Assembly: GCA_943736015.1 (NCBI GenBank)
Contig: OX031072.1
Location: 13,109,501-13,173,500 of the forward strand
Direction: 5' to 3'
Length of the DNA: 64,000 nucleotides
Origin: Tridacna crocea
Taxonomy: Eukaryota; Mollusca; Bivalvia; Cardiida; Cardiidae
Shown: piece by piece, positions 1 to 14,288 of the stretch
Position numbering within the stretch: the first letter of the stretch is position 1
How the letters are laid out: each line of letters opens with the position of its first letter
Position numbers and translations under genes: made by a program
The notes under the pieces: generated by a model
What the model was told of the DNA's origin: nothing
The model's database searches: none
Seen by the model: the letters and a program-made list of their open reading frames with translations, nothing else

Positions 1-2047
1 GGCCCATTTTGATTTCTCAAAGCCACTCTGACTGGCAGACGGGCCCATTTTGAATTTCTCACAGCCTCTCTGATTGGCTGTTGGCACCCATTCTGCTTTC
101 CTAAAAGCTTCTGTGATTGGATAATTTCACAGAGGGATGAGATTTGATTGGATGATTGGGAGGGGGGGGTATATGTTTATCCTTATTGACCCCTTACCAT
201 ACACAATGACGCCTTTTAACACCCCTAAAACAGAAGCCTTTTATAAAATAATCTGAGAAAAGGAGACAATGCAGGTTACCAGCATTTTCTCCTTTTCCCA
301 CAATGTTTTCTACCCTATCCCTATCAAAGAAAATTTTTATTATTAGTTATTCTATAACATCTTATTGTATCTTTATGGCTTATGTTTTTAATTCTTCAAA
401 TGAAAACAAGATTTTTTTTTCATCGGAAAAAGTTTCTGCAACAGCAACCGGTTGCTTCTGAATCTTTTTTTTATGCGCAGCGGTTAAACATAACATTGAC
501 TTTTGACTCGCACGGTCACCAAAACCGACCCTGGTATGAAAACAGGAAAATGTTCGATTTACCTTTCTTTGATTTGTGCAACAGGTATCAGTTGCCTCCG
601 AAAGTGTCTAAGTTGATTTAACGATTTCATGCGCAGCACGTAACCGTCTCATATGGGTGAGATAGTCATCGCAACCGAATCAATGGCCCTAGTGAGAGAA
701 AACGAAAAGAGAAAAATCCCTATATTTGAATTGAGAAACAGGTGTCGTCTGCTATGATATGTCCTGTAAGTCGATTTTTTCATGTTTTCGCGGATACGTA
801 ACTGGCACCTACGAGACGGTAGCAGCGTAAATGGGTTTGTTGTCACGGTATAAAGAGATTGGAGGAAAAAAAAATAGAAATTTATTTCCCTATATTTGAC
901 TTGAGAAACAGGTTGTGTCTGCTATGAAATGTCCCGCAAGTCGAATTTTCATGTTTTCGCGGATACGTAACTGGCACCCTACGAGACGGTAGTCAATGTA
1001 AATGGGTTTGTTGTCACCTACGAAATAAAGAGTTTGAAGAAAAAAATAAATAAATAAATAAAAAATTCAGTTCTCTTTGTTTGACTTATGCAATAGGAAG
1101 CAGTTGATACTGAAAGAGTCTTCAAGTCTTTTTTTAGCCACTTGTCACATCATTTCCTGGTGTTCTCGCATGTGCGTAACTGGCACGTACGAAACAGTAG
1201 TCAACGTAACTGGGTTTCTTGTTGCGGTTTGAAGATATTAGAAAAATCATGCTTCAGTTCCTTGCTACTAAAAGAGTTTTCAGTCTTTTTTTAGCCACTT
1301 GTCACATTGTTTTCTGTGCTTTTCGCATGTGCGTAACTAGCACTTATGAGATGGTAATAAACGTAACTGGGTTTCTTGTCATGGTTTGAAGCGATTAGAA
1401 AAAATTACATTTCAGTTCCCTTTGTTTGATTTATGCAATAGGAAACAATTGCTTCAGAAAGAGTTTCCAGTCTCTTTTTTTAGCAACTTGTCACATTAAT
1501 TTGTGTGTGTTTTGTTAGACTGTACATTGATCATTTTGGCTTATATGAATTTGATGTGGCCTGAGTCAGAAAATCCAATTAAAGGGTAAAGGGGGGCATC
1601 AAGGGTTTGCTTTAAGGGAAGTAACTCTTGCAAGGGGCTTGAAAAGACCAAAACAAGGTCTTCTGCCACCTTGTTTTCTTGAATTTTGGCCCTTTTTCAG
1701 TGAAATCTGGCATGTGTGGGATAGTGCATACCTGGCAGTTTGCCAAGGACTGCACAGCAGCCTTTAAAAAAGACTTTAAATCCACTTTTATGCCGTTTTT
1801 TGTTCACTGTTTTGTATCGGTATATAAGGGCGCCATTTTAAAGTGAATTTGAAGCTCTCTGATTGGCTGACTGGGCCCATTTTGATTTCTCAAGGCCTCT
1901 CTGACTGGCAGACCGGAACCATGGCTGGCTGGGCCCATTTTGATTTCTCAAGGCCTCTCTGAGTGGCAGACCGGAACCATGGCTGGCTGGGCCCATTTTG
2001 ATTTCTCATAGCCTCTCTGAGTGGCAGACCGGGCCCATGGCTGACTG
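1..2047 (+). repeat. Array copy 1 (2047 bp)
   Basis: This is the most altered copy. It has lost one C in GACCGGG near 40, has G8 instead of G7 at 172-179, and T4 instead of T5 near 239-242. A 6 bp tandem duplication gives CCCTATCCCTATC at 313-325. At 913-918 it reads TTGTGT where others read TGTCGT. It has A9 instead of A10 near 866-874 and an extra G at 1718-1720. It carries the left-block markers T at 885 and T7 at 1475-1481. Confidence 0.96.
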
Positions 2048-4087
2048 GGCCCATTTTGATTTCTCAAAGCCACTCTGACTGGCAGACCGGGCCCATTTTG
2101 AATTTCTCACAGCCTCTCTGATTGGCTGTTGGCACCCATTCTGCTTTCCTAAAAGCTTCTGTGATTGGATAATTTCACAGAGGGATGAGATTTGATTGGA
2201 TGATTGGGAGGGGGGGTATATGTTTATCCTTATTGACCCCTTACCATACACAATGACGCCTTTTAACACCCCTAAAACAGAAGCCTTTTTATAAAATAAT
2301 CTGAGAAAAGGAGACAATGCAGGTTACCAGCATTTTCTCCTTTTCCCACAATGTTTTCTACCCTATCAAAGAAAATTTTTATTATTAGTTATTCTATAAC
2401 ATCTTATTGTATCTTTATGGCTTATGTTTTTAATTCTTCAAATGAAAACAAGATTTTTTTTTCATCGGAAAAAGTTTCTGCAACAGCAACCGGTTGCTTC
2501 TGAATCTTTTTTTTATGCGCAGCGGTTAAACATAACATTGACTTTTGACTCGCACGGTCACCAAAACCGACCCTGGTATGAAAACAGGAAAATGTTCGAT
2601 TTACCTTTCTTTGATTTGTGCAACAGGTATCAGTTGCCTCCGAAAGTGTCTAAGTTGATTTAAACGATTTCATGCGCAGCACGTAACCGTCTCATATGGG
2701 TGAGATAGTCATCGCAACCGAATCAATGGCCCTAGTGAGAGAAAACGAAAGAGAAAAATCCCTATATTTGAATTGAGAAACAGGTGTCGTCTGCTATGAT
2801 ATGTCCTGTAAGTCGATTTTTTCATGTTTTCGCGGATACGTAACTGGCACCTACGAGACGGTAGCAGCGTAAATGGGTTTGTTGGTCACGGTATAAAGAG
2901 ATTGGAGGAAAAAAAAAATAGAAATTTATTTCCCTATATTTGACTTGAGAAACAGGTGTCGTCTGCTATGAAATGTCCCGCAAGTCGAATTTTCATGTTT
3001 TCGCGGATACGTAACTGGCACCCTACGAGACGGTAGTCAATGTAAATGGGTTTGTTGTCACCTACGAAATAAAGAGTTTGAAGAAAAAAATAAATAAATA
3101 AATAAAAAATTCAGTTCTCTTTGTTTGACTTATGCAATAGGAAGCAGTTGATACTGAAAGAGTCTTCAAGTCTTTTTTTAGCCACTTGTCACATCATTTC
3201 CTGGTGTTCTCGCATGTGCGTAACTGGCACGTACGAAACAGTAGTCAACGTAACTGGGTTTCTTGTTGCGGTTTGAAGATATTAGAAAAATCATGCTTCA
3301 GTTCCTTGCTACTAAAAGAGTTTTCAGTCTTTTTTTAGCCACTTGTCACATTGTTTTCTGTGCTTTTCGCATGTGCGTAACTAGCACTTATGAGATGGTA
3401 ATAAACGTAACTGGGTTTCTTGTCATGGTTTGAAGCGATTAGAAAAAATTACATTTCAGTTCCCTTTGTTTGATTATGCAATAGGAAACAATTGCTTCAG
3501 AAAGAGTTTCCAGTCTCTTTTTTTAGCAACTTGTCACATTAATTTGTGTGTGTTTTGTTAGACTGTACATTGATCATTTTGGCTTATATGAATTTGATGT
3601 GGCCTGAGTCAGAAAATCCAATTAAAGGGTAAAGGGGGGCATCAAGGGTTTGCTTTAAGGGAAGTAACTCTTGCAAGGGGCTTGAAAAGACCAAAACAAG
3701 GTCTTCTGCCACCTTGTTTTCTTGAATTTTGGCCCTTTTTCAGTGAAATCTGGCATGTGTGGATAGTGCATACCTGGCAGTTTGCCAAGGACTGCACAGC
3801 AGCCTTTAAAAAAGACTTTAAATCCACTTTTATGCCGTTTTTTGTCACTGTTTTGTATCGGTATATAGGGCGCCATTTTAAAGTGAATTTGAAGCTCTCT
3901 GATTGGCTGACTGGGCCCATTTTGATTTCTCAAGGCCTCTCTGACTGGCAGACCGGAACCATGGCTGGCTGGGCCCATTTTGATTTCTCAAGGCCTCTCT
4001 GAGTGGCAGACCGGAACCATGGCTGGCTGGGCCCATTTTGATTTCTCATAGCCTCTCTGAGTGGCAGACCGGGCCCATGGCTGACTG
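2048..4087 (+). repeat. Array copy 2 (2040 bp)
   Basis: Private single-base indels are an extra A at 2662-2664, a lost A near 2750, an extra G at 2884-2885, a lost T near 3474, a lost T near 3843 and a lost A near 3867. The last one changes the TATA-like TATATAAGGG to TATATAGGG. It carries the left-block markers (T at 2929, T7 in the TCTC-T-run). Confidence 0.96.
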
Positions 4088-6126
4088 GGCCCATTTTGAT
4101 TTCTCAAAGCCACTCTGACTGGCAGACCGGGCCCATTTTGAATTTCTCACAGCCTCTCTGATTGGCTGTTGGCACCCATTCTGCTTTCCTAAAAGCTTCT
4201 GTGATTGGATAATTTCACAGAGGGATGAGATTTGATTGGATGATTGGAGGGGGGGTATATGTTTATCCTTATTGACCCCTTACCATACACAATGACGCCT
4301 TTTAACACCCCTAAAACAGAAGCCTTTTTATAAAATAATCTGAGAAAAGGAGACAATGCAGGTTACCAGCATTTTCTCCTTTTCCCACAATGTTTTCTAC
4401 CCTATCAAAGAAAATTTTTATTATTAGTTATTCTATAACATCTTATTGTATCTTTATGGCTTATGTTTTTAATTCTTCAAATGAAAACAAGATTTTTTTC
4501 ATCGGAAAAAGTTTCTGCAACAGCAACCGGTTGCTTCTGAATCTTTTTTTTATGCGCAGCGGTTAAACATAACATTGACTTTTGACTCGCACGGTCACCA
4601 AAACCGACCCTGGTATGAAAACAGGAAAAATGTTCGATTTACCTTTCTTTGATTTGTGCAACAGGTATCAGTTGCCTCCGAAAGTGGTCTAAGTTGATTT
4701 AACGATTTCATGCGCAGCACGTAACCGTCTCATATGGGTGAGATAGTCATCGCAACCGAATCAATGGCCCTAGTGAGAGAAAACGAAAAGAGAAAAATCC
4801 CTATATTTGAATTGAGAAACAGGTGTCGTCTGCTATGATATGTCCTGTAAGTCGATTTTTTCATGTTTTCGCGGATACGTAACTGGCACCTACGAGACGG
4901 TAGCAGCGTAAATGGGTTTGTTGTCACGGTATAAAGAGATTGGAGGAAAAAAAAAAATAGAAATTTATTTCCCTATATTTGACTTGAGAAACAGGTGTCG
5001 TCTGCTATGAAATGTCCCGCAAGTCGAATTTTCATGTTTTCGCGGATACGTAACTGGCACCCTACGAGACGGTAGTCAATGTAAATGGGTTTGTTGTCAC
5101 CTACGAAATAAAGAGTTTGAAGAAAAAAATAAATAAATAAATAAAAAATTCAGTTCTCTTTGTTTGACTTATGCAATAGGAAGCAGTTGATACTGAAAGA
5201 GTCTTCAAGTCTTTTTTTAGCCACTTGTCACATCATTTCCTGGTGTTCTCGCATGTGCGTAACTGGCACGTACGAAACAGTAGTCAACGTAACTGGGTTT
5301 CTTGTTGCGGTTTGAAGATATTAGAAAAATCATGCTCAGTTCCTTGCTACTAAAAGAGTTTTCAGTCTTTTTTTAGCCACTTGTCACATTGTTTTCTGTG
5401 CTTTTCGCATGTGCGTAACTAGCACTTATGAGATGGTAATAAACGTAACTGGGTTTCTTGTCATGGTTTGAAGCGATTAGAAAATATTACATTTCAGTTC
5501 CCTTTGTTTGATTTATGCAATAGGAAACAATTGCTTCAGAAAGAGTTTCCAGTCTCTTTTTTTAGCAACTTGTCACATTAATTTGTGTGTGTTTGTTAGA
5601 CTGTACATTGATCATTTTGGCTTATATGAATTTGATGTGGCCTGAGTCAGAAAATCCAATTAAAGGGTAAAGGGGGGCATCAAGGGTTTGCTTTAAGGGA
5701 AGTAACTCTTGCAAGGGGCTTGAAAAGACCAAAACAAGGTCTTCTGCCACCTTGTTTTCTTGAATTTTGGCCCTTTTTCAGTGAAATCTGGCATGTGTGG
5801 ATAGTGCATACCTGGCAGTTTGCCAAGGACTGCACAGCAGCCTTTAAAAAAGACTTTAAATCCACTTTTATGCCGTTTTTTGTTCACTGTTTTGTATCGG
5901 TATATAAGGGCGCCATTTTAAAGTGAATTTGAAGCTCTCTGATTGGCTGACTGGGCCCATTTTGATTTCTCAAGGCCTCTCTGACTGGCAGACCGGAACC
6001 ATGGCTGGCTGGGCCCATTTTGATTCTCAAGGCCTCTCTGAGTGGCAGACCGGAACCATGGCTGGCTGGGCCCATTTTGATTTCTCATAGCCTCTCTGAG
6101 TGGCAGACCGGGCCCATGGCTGACTG
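4088..6126 (+). repeat. Array copy 3 (2039 bp)
   Basis: Private changes are a lost G near 4246, two lost Ts in the T run at 4493-4499, an extra A at 4626-4630, an extra G at 4685-4687, A11 at 4947-4957, a lost T near 5335, A to T at 5485, a lost T near 5593 and a lost T near 6024. The T-run change breaks the 79-codon reading frame seen in other copies. Left-block markers are present (T at 4968). Confidence 0.96.
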
Positions 6127-8166
6127 GGCCCATTTTGATTCTCAAAGCCACTCTGACTGGCAGACCGGGCCCATTTTGAATTTCTCACAGCCTCTCTGAT
6201 TGGCTGTTGGCACCCATTCTGCTTTCCTAAAAGCTTCTGTGATTGGATAATTTCACAGAGGGATGAGATTTGATTGGATGATTGGGAGGGGGGGTTTATG
6301 TTTATCCTTATTGACCCCTTACCATACACAATGACGCCTTTTAACACCCCTAAAACAGAAGCCTTTTTATAAAATAATCTGAGAAAAGGAGACAATGCAG
6401 GTTACCAGCATTTTCTCCTTTTCCCACAATGTTTTCTACCCTATCAAAGAAAATTTTTATTATTAGTTATTCTATAACATCTTATTGTATCTTTATGGCT
6501 TATGTTTTTAATTCTTCAAATGAAAACAAGATTTTTTTTTCATCGGAAAAAGTTTCTGCAACAGCAACCGGTTGCTTCTGAATCTTTTTTTTATGCGCAG
6601 CGGTTAAACATAACATTGACTTTTGACTCGCACGGTCACCAAAACCGACCCTGGTATGAAAACAGGAAAATGTTCGATTTACCTTTCTTTGATTTGTGCA
6701 ACAGGTATCAGTTGCCTCCGAAAGTGTCTAAGTTGATTTAACGATTTCATGCGCAGCACGTAACCGTCTCATATGGGTGAGATAGTCATCGCAACCGAAT
6801 CAATGGCCCTAGTGAGAGAAAACGAAAAGAGAAAAATCCCTATATTTGAATTGAGAAACAGGTGTCGTCTGCTATGATATGTCCTGTAAGTCGATTTTTT
6901 CATGTTTTCGCGGATACGTAACTGGCACCTACGAGACGGTAGCAGCGTAAATGGGTTTGTTGTCACGGTATAAAGAGATTGGAGGAAAAAAAAAATAGAA
7001 ATTTATTTCCCTATATTTGACTTGAGAAACAGGTGTCGTCTGCTATGAAATGTCCCGCAAGTCGAATTTTCATGTTTTCGCGGATACGTAACTGGCACCC
7101 TACGAGACGGTAGTCAATGTAAATGGGTTTGTTGTCACCTACGAAATAAAGAGTTTGAAGAAAAAAATAAATAAATAAATAAAAAATTCAGTTCTCTTTG
7201 TTTGACTTATGCAATAGGAAGCAGTTGATACTGAAAGAGTCTTCAAGTCTTTTTTTAGCCACTTGTCACATCATTTCCTGGTGTTCTCGCATGTGCGTAA
7301 CTGGCACGTACGAAACAGTAGTCAACGTAACTGGGTTTCTTGTTGCGGTTTGAAGATATTAGAAAAATCATGCTTCAGTTCCTTGCTACTAAAAGAGTTT
7401 TCAGTCTTTTTTTAGCCACTTGTCACATTGTTTTCTGTGCTTTTCGCATGTGCGTAACTAGCACTTATGAGATGGTAATAAACGTAACTGGGTTTCTTGT
7501 CATGGTTTGAAGCGATTAGAAAAAATTACATTTCAGTTCCCTTTGTTTGATTTATGCAATAGGAAACAATTGCTTCAGAAAGAGTTTCCAGTCTCTTTTT
7601 TTAGCAACTTGTCACATTAATTTGTGTGTGTTTTGTTAGACTGTACATTGATCATTTTGGCTTATATGAATTTGATGTGGCCTGAGTCAGAAAATCCAAT
7701 TAAAGGGTAAAGGGGGGCATCAAGGGTTTGCTTTAAGGGAAGTAACTCTTGCAAGGGGCTTGAAAGACCAAAACAAGGTCTTCTGCCACCTTGTTTTCTT
7801 GAATTTTGGCCCTTTTTCAGTGAAATCTGGCATGTGTGGATAGTGCATACCTGGCAGTTTGCCAAGGACTGCACAGCAGCCTTTAAAAAAGACTTTAAAT
7901 CCACTTTTATGCCGTTTTTTGTTCACTGTTTTGTATCGGTATATAAGGGCGCCATTTTAAAGTGAATTTGAAGCTCTCTGATTGGCTGACTGGGCCCATT
8001 TTGATTTCTCAAGGCCTCTCTGACTGGCAGACCGGAACCATGGCTGGCTGGGCCCATTTTGATTTCTCAAGGCCTCTCTGAGTGGCAGACCGGAACCATG
8101 GCTGGCTGGGCCCATTTTGATTTCTCATAGCCTCTCTGAGTGGCAGACCGGGCCCATGGCTGACTG
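6127..8166 (+). repeat. Array copy 4 (2040 bp)
   Basis: Private changes are a lost T near 6139, A to T at 6296 just after the G7 run, and a lost A near 7764. It keeps T at 7006 and T7 in the later T run, so it is the last copy with the full left-block marker set. Confidence 0.96.
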
Positions 8167-10206
8167 GGCCCATTTTGATTTCTCAAAGCCACTCTGACTG
8201 GCAGACCGGGCCCATTTTGAATTTCTCACAGCCTCTCTGATTGGCTGTTGGCACCCATTCTGCTTTCCTAAAAGCTTCTGTGATTGGATAATTTCACAGA
8301 GGGATGAGATTTGATTGGATGATTGGGAGGGGGGGTATATGTTTATCCTTATTGACCCCTTACCATACACAATGACGCCTTTTAACACCCCTAAAACAGA
8401 AGCCTTTTTATAAAATAATCTGAGAAAAGGAGACAATGCAGGTTACCAGCATTTTCTCCTTTTCCCACAATGTTTTCTACCCTATCAAAGAAAATTTTTA
8501 TTATTAGTTATTCTATAACATCTTATTGTATCTTTATGGCTTATGTTTTAATTCTTCAAAATGAAAACAAGATTTTTTTTTCATCGGAAAAAGTTTCTGC
8601 AACAGCAACCGGTTGCTTCTGAATCTTTTTTTATGCGCAGCGGTTAAACATAACATTGACTTTTGACTCGCACGGTCACCAAAACCGACCCTGGTATGAA
8701 AACAGGAAAATGTTCGATTTACCTTTCTTTGATTTGTGCAACAGGTATCAGTTGCCTCCGAAAGTGTCTAAGTTGATTTAACGATTTCATGCGCAGCACG
8801 TAACCGTCTCATATGGGTGAGATAGTCATCGCAACGAATCAATGGCCCTAGTGAGAGAAAACGAAAAGAGAAAAATCCCTATATTTGAATTGAGAAACAG
8901 GTGTCGTCTGCTATGATATGTCCTGTAAGTCGATTTTTTCATGTTTTCGCGGATACGTAACTGGCACCTACGAGACGGTAGCAGCGTAAATGGGTTTGTT
9001 GTCACGGTATAAAGAGATTGGAGAAAAAAAAAAATAGAAATTTATTTCCCTATATTTGACTTGAGAAACAGGTGTCGTCTGCTATGAAATGTCCCGCAAG
9101 TCGAATTTTCATGTTTTCGCGGATACGTAACTGGCACCCTACGAGACGGTAGTCAATGTAAATGGGTTTGTTGTCACCTACGAAATAAAGAGTTTGAAGA
9201 AAAAAAATAAATAAATAAATAAAAAATTCAGTTCTCTTTGTTTGACTTATGCAATAGGAAGCAGTTGATACTGAAAGAGTCTTCAAGTCTTTTTTTAGCC
9301 ACTTGTCACATCATTTCCTGGTGTTCTCGCATGTGCGTAACTGGCACGTACGAAACAGTAGTCAACGTAACTGGGTTTCTTGTTGCGGTTTGAAGATATT
9401 AGAAAAATCATGCTTCAGTTCCTTGCTACTAAAAGAGTTTTCAGTCTTTTTTTAGCCACTTGTCACATTGTTTTCTGTGCTTTTCGCATGTGCGTAACTA
9501 GCACTTATGAGATGGTAATAAACGTAACTGGGTTTCTTGTCATGGTTTGAAGCGATTAGAAAAAATTACATTTCAGTTCCCTTTGTTTGATTTATGCAAT
9601 AGGAAACAATTGCTTCAGAAAGAGTTTCCAGTCTCTTTTTTAGCAACTTGTCACATTAATTTGTGTGTGTTTTGTTAGACTGTACATTGATCATTTTGGC
9701 TTATATGAATTTGATGTGGCCTGAGTCAGAAAATCCAATTAAAGGGTAAAGGGGGGCATCAAGGGTTTGCTTTAAGGGAAGTAACTCTTGCAAGGGGCTT
9801 GAAAAGACCAAAACAAGGTCTTCTGCCACCTTGTTTTCTTGAATTTTGGCCCTTTTTCAGTGAAATCTGGCATGTGTGGATAGTGCATACCTGGCAGTTT
9901 GCCAAGGACTGCACAGCAGCCTTTAAAAAAGACTTTAAATCCACTTTTATGCCGTTTTTTGTTCACTGTTTTGTATCGGTATATAAGGGCGCCATTTTAA
10001 AGTGAATTTGAAGCTCTCTGATTGGCTGACTGGGCCCATTTTGATTTCTCAAGGCCTCTCTGACTGGCAGACCGGAACCATGGCTGGCTGGGCCCATTTT
10101 GATTTCTCAAGGCCTCTCTGAGTGGCAGACCGGAACCATGGCTGGCTGGGCCCATTTTGATTTCTCATAGCCTCTCTGAGTGGCAGACCGGGCCCATGGC
10201 TGACTG
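8167..10206 (+). repeat. Array copy 5 (2040 bp)
   Basis: Private changes are a lost T near 8545-8549, an extra A at 8558-8561, T7 instead of T8 at 8626-8632, a lost C near 8835, G to A at 9024 and A8 instead of A7 at 9200-9207. It is a transition copy: it still has T at 9045 (left-block state) but T6 at 9636-9641 (right-block state). Confidence 0.96.
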
Positions 10207-12247
10207 GGCCCATTTTGATTTCTCAAAGCCACTCTGACTGGCAGACCGGGCCCATTTTGAATTTCTCACAGCCTCTCTGATTGGCTGTTGGCACCCATTC
10301 TGCTTTCCTAAAAGCTTCTGTGATTGGATAATTTCACAGAGGGATGAGATTTGATTGGATGATTGGGAGGGGGGGTATATGTTTATCCTTATTGACCCCT
10401 TACCATACACAATGACGCCTTTTAACACCCCTAAAACAGAAGCCTTTTTATAAAATAATCTGAGAAAAGGAGACAATGCAGGTTACCAGCATTTTCTCCT
10501 TTTCCCACAATGTTTTCTACCCTATCAAAGAAAATTTTTATTATTAGTTATTCTATAACATCTTATTGTATCTTTATGGCTTATGTTTTTAATTCTTCAA
10601 ATGAAAACAAGATTTTTTTTTCATCGGAAAAAGTTTCTGCAACAGCAACCGGTTGCTTCTGAATCTTTTTTTTATGCGCAGACGTTAAACATAACATTGA
10701 CTTTTGACTCGCACGGTCACCAAAACCGACCCTGGTATGAAAACAGGAAAATGTTCGATTTACCTTTCTTTGATTTGTGCAACAGGTATCAGTTGCCTCC
10801 GAAAGTGTCTAAGTTGATTTAACGATTTCATGCGCAGCACGTAACCGTCTCATATGGGTGAGATAGTCATCGCAACCGAATCAATGGCCCTAGTGAGAGA
10901 AAACGAAAAGAGAAAAATCCCTATATTTGAATTGAGAAACAGGTGTCGTCTGCTATGATATGTCCTGTAAGTCGATTTTTTCATGTTTTCGCGGATACGT
11001 AACTGGCACCTACGAGACGGTAGCAGCGTAAATGGGTTTGTTGTCACGGTATAAAGAGATTGGAGGAAAAAAAAAATAGAAATTTAGTTCCCTATATTTG
11101 ACTTGAGAAACAGGTGTCGTCTGCTATGAAATGTCCCGCAAGTCGAATTTTCATGTTTTCGCGGATACGTAACTGGCACCCTACGAGACGGTAGTCAATG
11201 TAAATGGGTTTGTTGTCACCTACGAAATAAAGAGTTTGAAGAAAAAAATAAATAAATAAATAAAAAATTCAGTTCTCTTTGTTTGACTTATGCAATAGGA
11301 AGCAGTTGATACTGAAAGAGTCTTCAAGTCTTTTTTTAGCCACTTGTCACATCATTTCCTGGTGTTCTCGCATGTGCGTAACTGGCACGTACGAAACAGT
11401 AGTCAACGTAACTGGGTTTCTTGTTGCGGTTTGAAGATATTAGAAAAATCATGCTTCAGTTCCTTGCTACTAAAAGAGTTTTCAGTCTTTTTTTAGCCAC
11501 TTGTCACATTGTTTTCTGTGCTTTTCGCATGTGCGTAACTAGCACTTATGAGATGGTAATAAACGTAACTGGGTTTCTTGTCATGGTTTGAAGCGATTAG
11601 AAAAAATTACATTTCAGTTCCCTTTGTTTGATTTATGCAATAGGAAACAATTGCTTCAGAAAGAGTTTCCAGTCTCTTTTTTAGCAACTTGTCACATTAA
11701 TTTGTGTGTGTTTTGTTAGACTGTACATTGATCATTTTGGCTTATATGAATTTGATGTGGCCTGAGTCAGAAAATCCAATTAAAGGGTAAAGGGGGGCAT
11801 CAAGGGTTTGCTTTAAGGGAAGTAACTCTTGCAAGGGGCTTGAAAAGACCAAAACAAGGTCTTCTGCCACCTTGTTTTCTTGAATTTTGGCCCTTTTTCA
11901 GTGAAATCTGGCATGTGTGGATAGTGCATACCTGGCAGTTTGCCAAGGACTGCACAGCAGCCTTTAAAAAAGACTTTAAATCCACTTTTATGCCGTTTTT
12001 TGTTCACTGTTTTGTATCGGTATATAAGGGCGCCATTTTAAAGTGAATTTGAAGCTCTCTGATTGGCTGACTGGGCCCATTTTGATTTCTCAAGGCCTCT
12101 CTGACTGGCAGACCGGAACCATGGCTGGCTGGGCCCATTTTGATTTCTCAAGGCCTCTCTGAGTGGCAGACCGGAACCATGGCTGGCTGGGCCCATTTTG
12201 ATTTCTCATAGCCTCTCTGAGTGGCAGACCGGGCCCATGGCTGACTG
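10207..12247 (+). repeat. Array copy 6 (2041 bp)
   Basis: This is the first copy with the full right-block marker set (G at 11087, T6). It has two adjacent substitutions at 10682-10683 (CG to AC). From here on the copies are almost all exactly 2041 bp. Confidence 0.97.
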
Positions 12248-14288
12248 GGCCCATTTTGATTTCTCAAAGCCACTCTGACTGGCAGACCGGGCCCATTTTG
12301 AATTTCTCACAGCCTCTCTGATTGGCTGTTGGCACCCATTCTGCTTTCCTAAAAGCTTCTGTGATTGGATAATTTCACAGAGGGATGAGATTTGATTGGA
12401 TGATTGGGAGGGGGGGTATATGTTTATCCTTATTGACCCCTTACCATACACAATGACGCCTTTTAACACCCCTAAAACAGAAGCCTTTTTATAAAATAAT
12501 CTGAGAAAAGGAGACAATGCAGGTTACCAGCATTTTCTCCTTTTCCCACAATGTTTTCTACCCTATCAAAGAAAATTTTTATTATTAGTTATTCTATAAC
12601 ATCTTATTGTATCTTTATGGCTTATGTTTTTAATTCTTCAAATGAAAACAAGATTTTTTTTTCATCGGAAAAAGTTTCTGCAACAGCAACCGGTTGCTTC
12701 TGAATCTTTTTTTTATGCGCAGCGGTTAAACATAACATTGACTTTTGACTCGCACGGTCACCAAAACCGACCCTGGTATGAAAACAGGAAAATGTTCGAT
12801 TTACCTTTCTTTGATTTGTGCAACAGGTATCAGTTGCCTCCGAAAGTGTCTAAGTTGATTTAACGATTTCATGCGCAGCACGTAACCGTCTCATATGGGT
12901 GAGATAGTCATCGCAACCGAATCAATGGCCCTAGTGAGAGAAAACGAAAAGAGAAAAATCCCTATATTTGAATTGAGAAACAGGTGTCGTCTGCTATGAT
13001 ATGTCCTGTAAGTCGATTTTTTCATGTTTTCGCGGATACGTAACTGGCACCTACGAGACGGTAGCAGCGTAAATGGGTTTGTTGTCACGGTATAAAGAGA
13101 TTGGAGGAAAAAAAAAATAGAAATTTAGTTCCCTATATTTGACTTGAGAAACAGGTGTCGTCTGCTATGAAATGTCCCGCAAGTCGAATTTTCATGTTTT
13201 CGCGGATACGTAACTGGCACCCTACGAGACGGTAGTCAATGTAAATGGGTTTGTTGTCACCTACGAAATAAAGAGTTTGAAGAAAAAAATAAATAAATAA
13301 ATAAAAAATTCAGTTCTCTTTGTTTGACTTATGCAATAGGAAGCAGTTGATACTGAAAGAGTCTTCAAGTCTTTTTTTAGCCACTTGTCACATCATTTCC
13401 TGGTGTTCTCGCATGTGCGTAACTGGCACGTACGAAACAGTAGTCAACGTAACTGGGTTTCTTGTTGCGGTTTGAAGATATTAGAAAAATCATGCTTCAG
13501 TTCCTTGCTACTAAAAGAGTTTTCAGTCTTTTTTTAGCCACTTGTCACATTGTTTTCTGTGCTTTTCGCATGTGCGTAACTAGCACTTATGAGATGGTAA
13601 TAAACGTAACTGGGTTTCTTGTCATGGTTTGAAGCGATTAGAAAAAATTACATTTCAGTTCCCTTTGTTTGATTTATGCGATAGGAAACAATTGCTTCAG
13701 AAAGAGTTTCCAGTCTCTTTTTTAGCAACTTGTCACATTAATTTGTGTGTGTTTTGTTAGACTGTACATTGATCATTTTGGCTTATATGAATTTGATGTG
13801 GCCTGAGTCAGAAAATCCAATTAAAGGGTAAAGGGGGGCATCAAGGGTTTGCTTTAAGGGAAGTAACTCTTGCAAGGGGCTTGAAAAGACCAAAACAAGG
13901 TCTTCTGCCACCTTGTTTTCTTGAATTTTGGCCCTTTTTCAGTGAAATCTGGCATGTGTGGATAGTGCATACCTGGCAGTTTGCCAAGGACTGCACAGCA
14001 GCCTTTAAAAAAGACTTTAAATCCACTTTTATGCCGTTTTTTGTTCACTGTTTTGTATCGGTATATAAGGGCGCCATTTTAAAGTGAATTTGAAGCTCTC
14101 TGATTGGCTGACTGGGCCCATTTTGATTTCTCAAGGCCTCTCTGACTGGCAGACCGGAACCATGGCTGGCTGGGCCCATTTTGATTTCTCAAGGCCTCTC
14201 TGAGTGGCAGACCGGAACCATGGCTGGCTGGGCCCATTTTGATTTCTCATAGCCTCTCTGAGTGGCAGACCGGGCCCATGGCTGACTG
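12248..14288 (+). repeat. Array copy 7 (2041 bp)
   Basis: The only departure from consensus that I saw is A to G at 13680. Confidence 0.97.

Noticed and set aside
3642..4002. Longer overlapping frames unique to copy 2
   Set aside because: They are created by the lost T near 3843 and the lost A near 3867, which fuse frames in a copy rich in probable sequencing errors.
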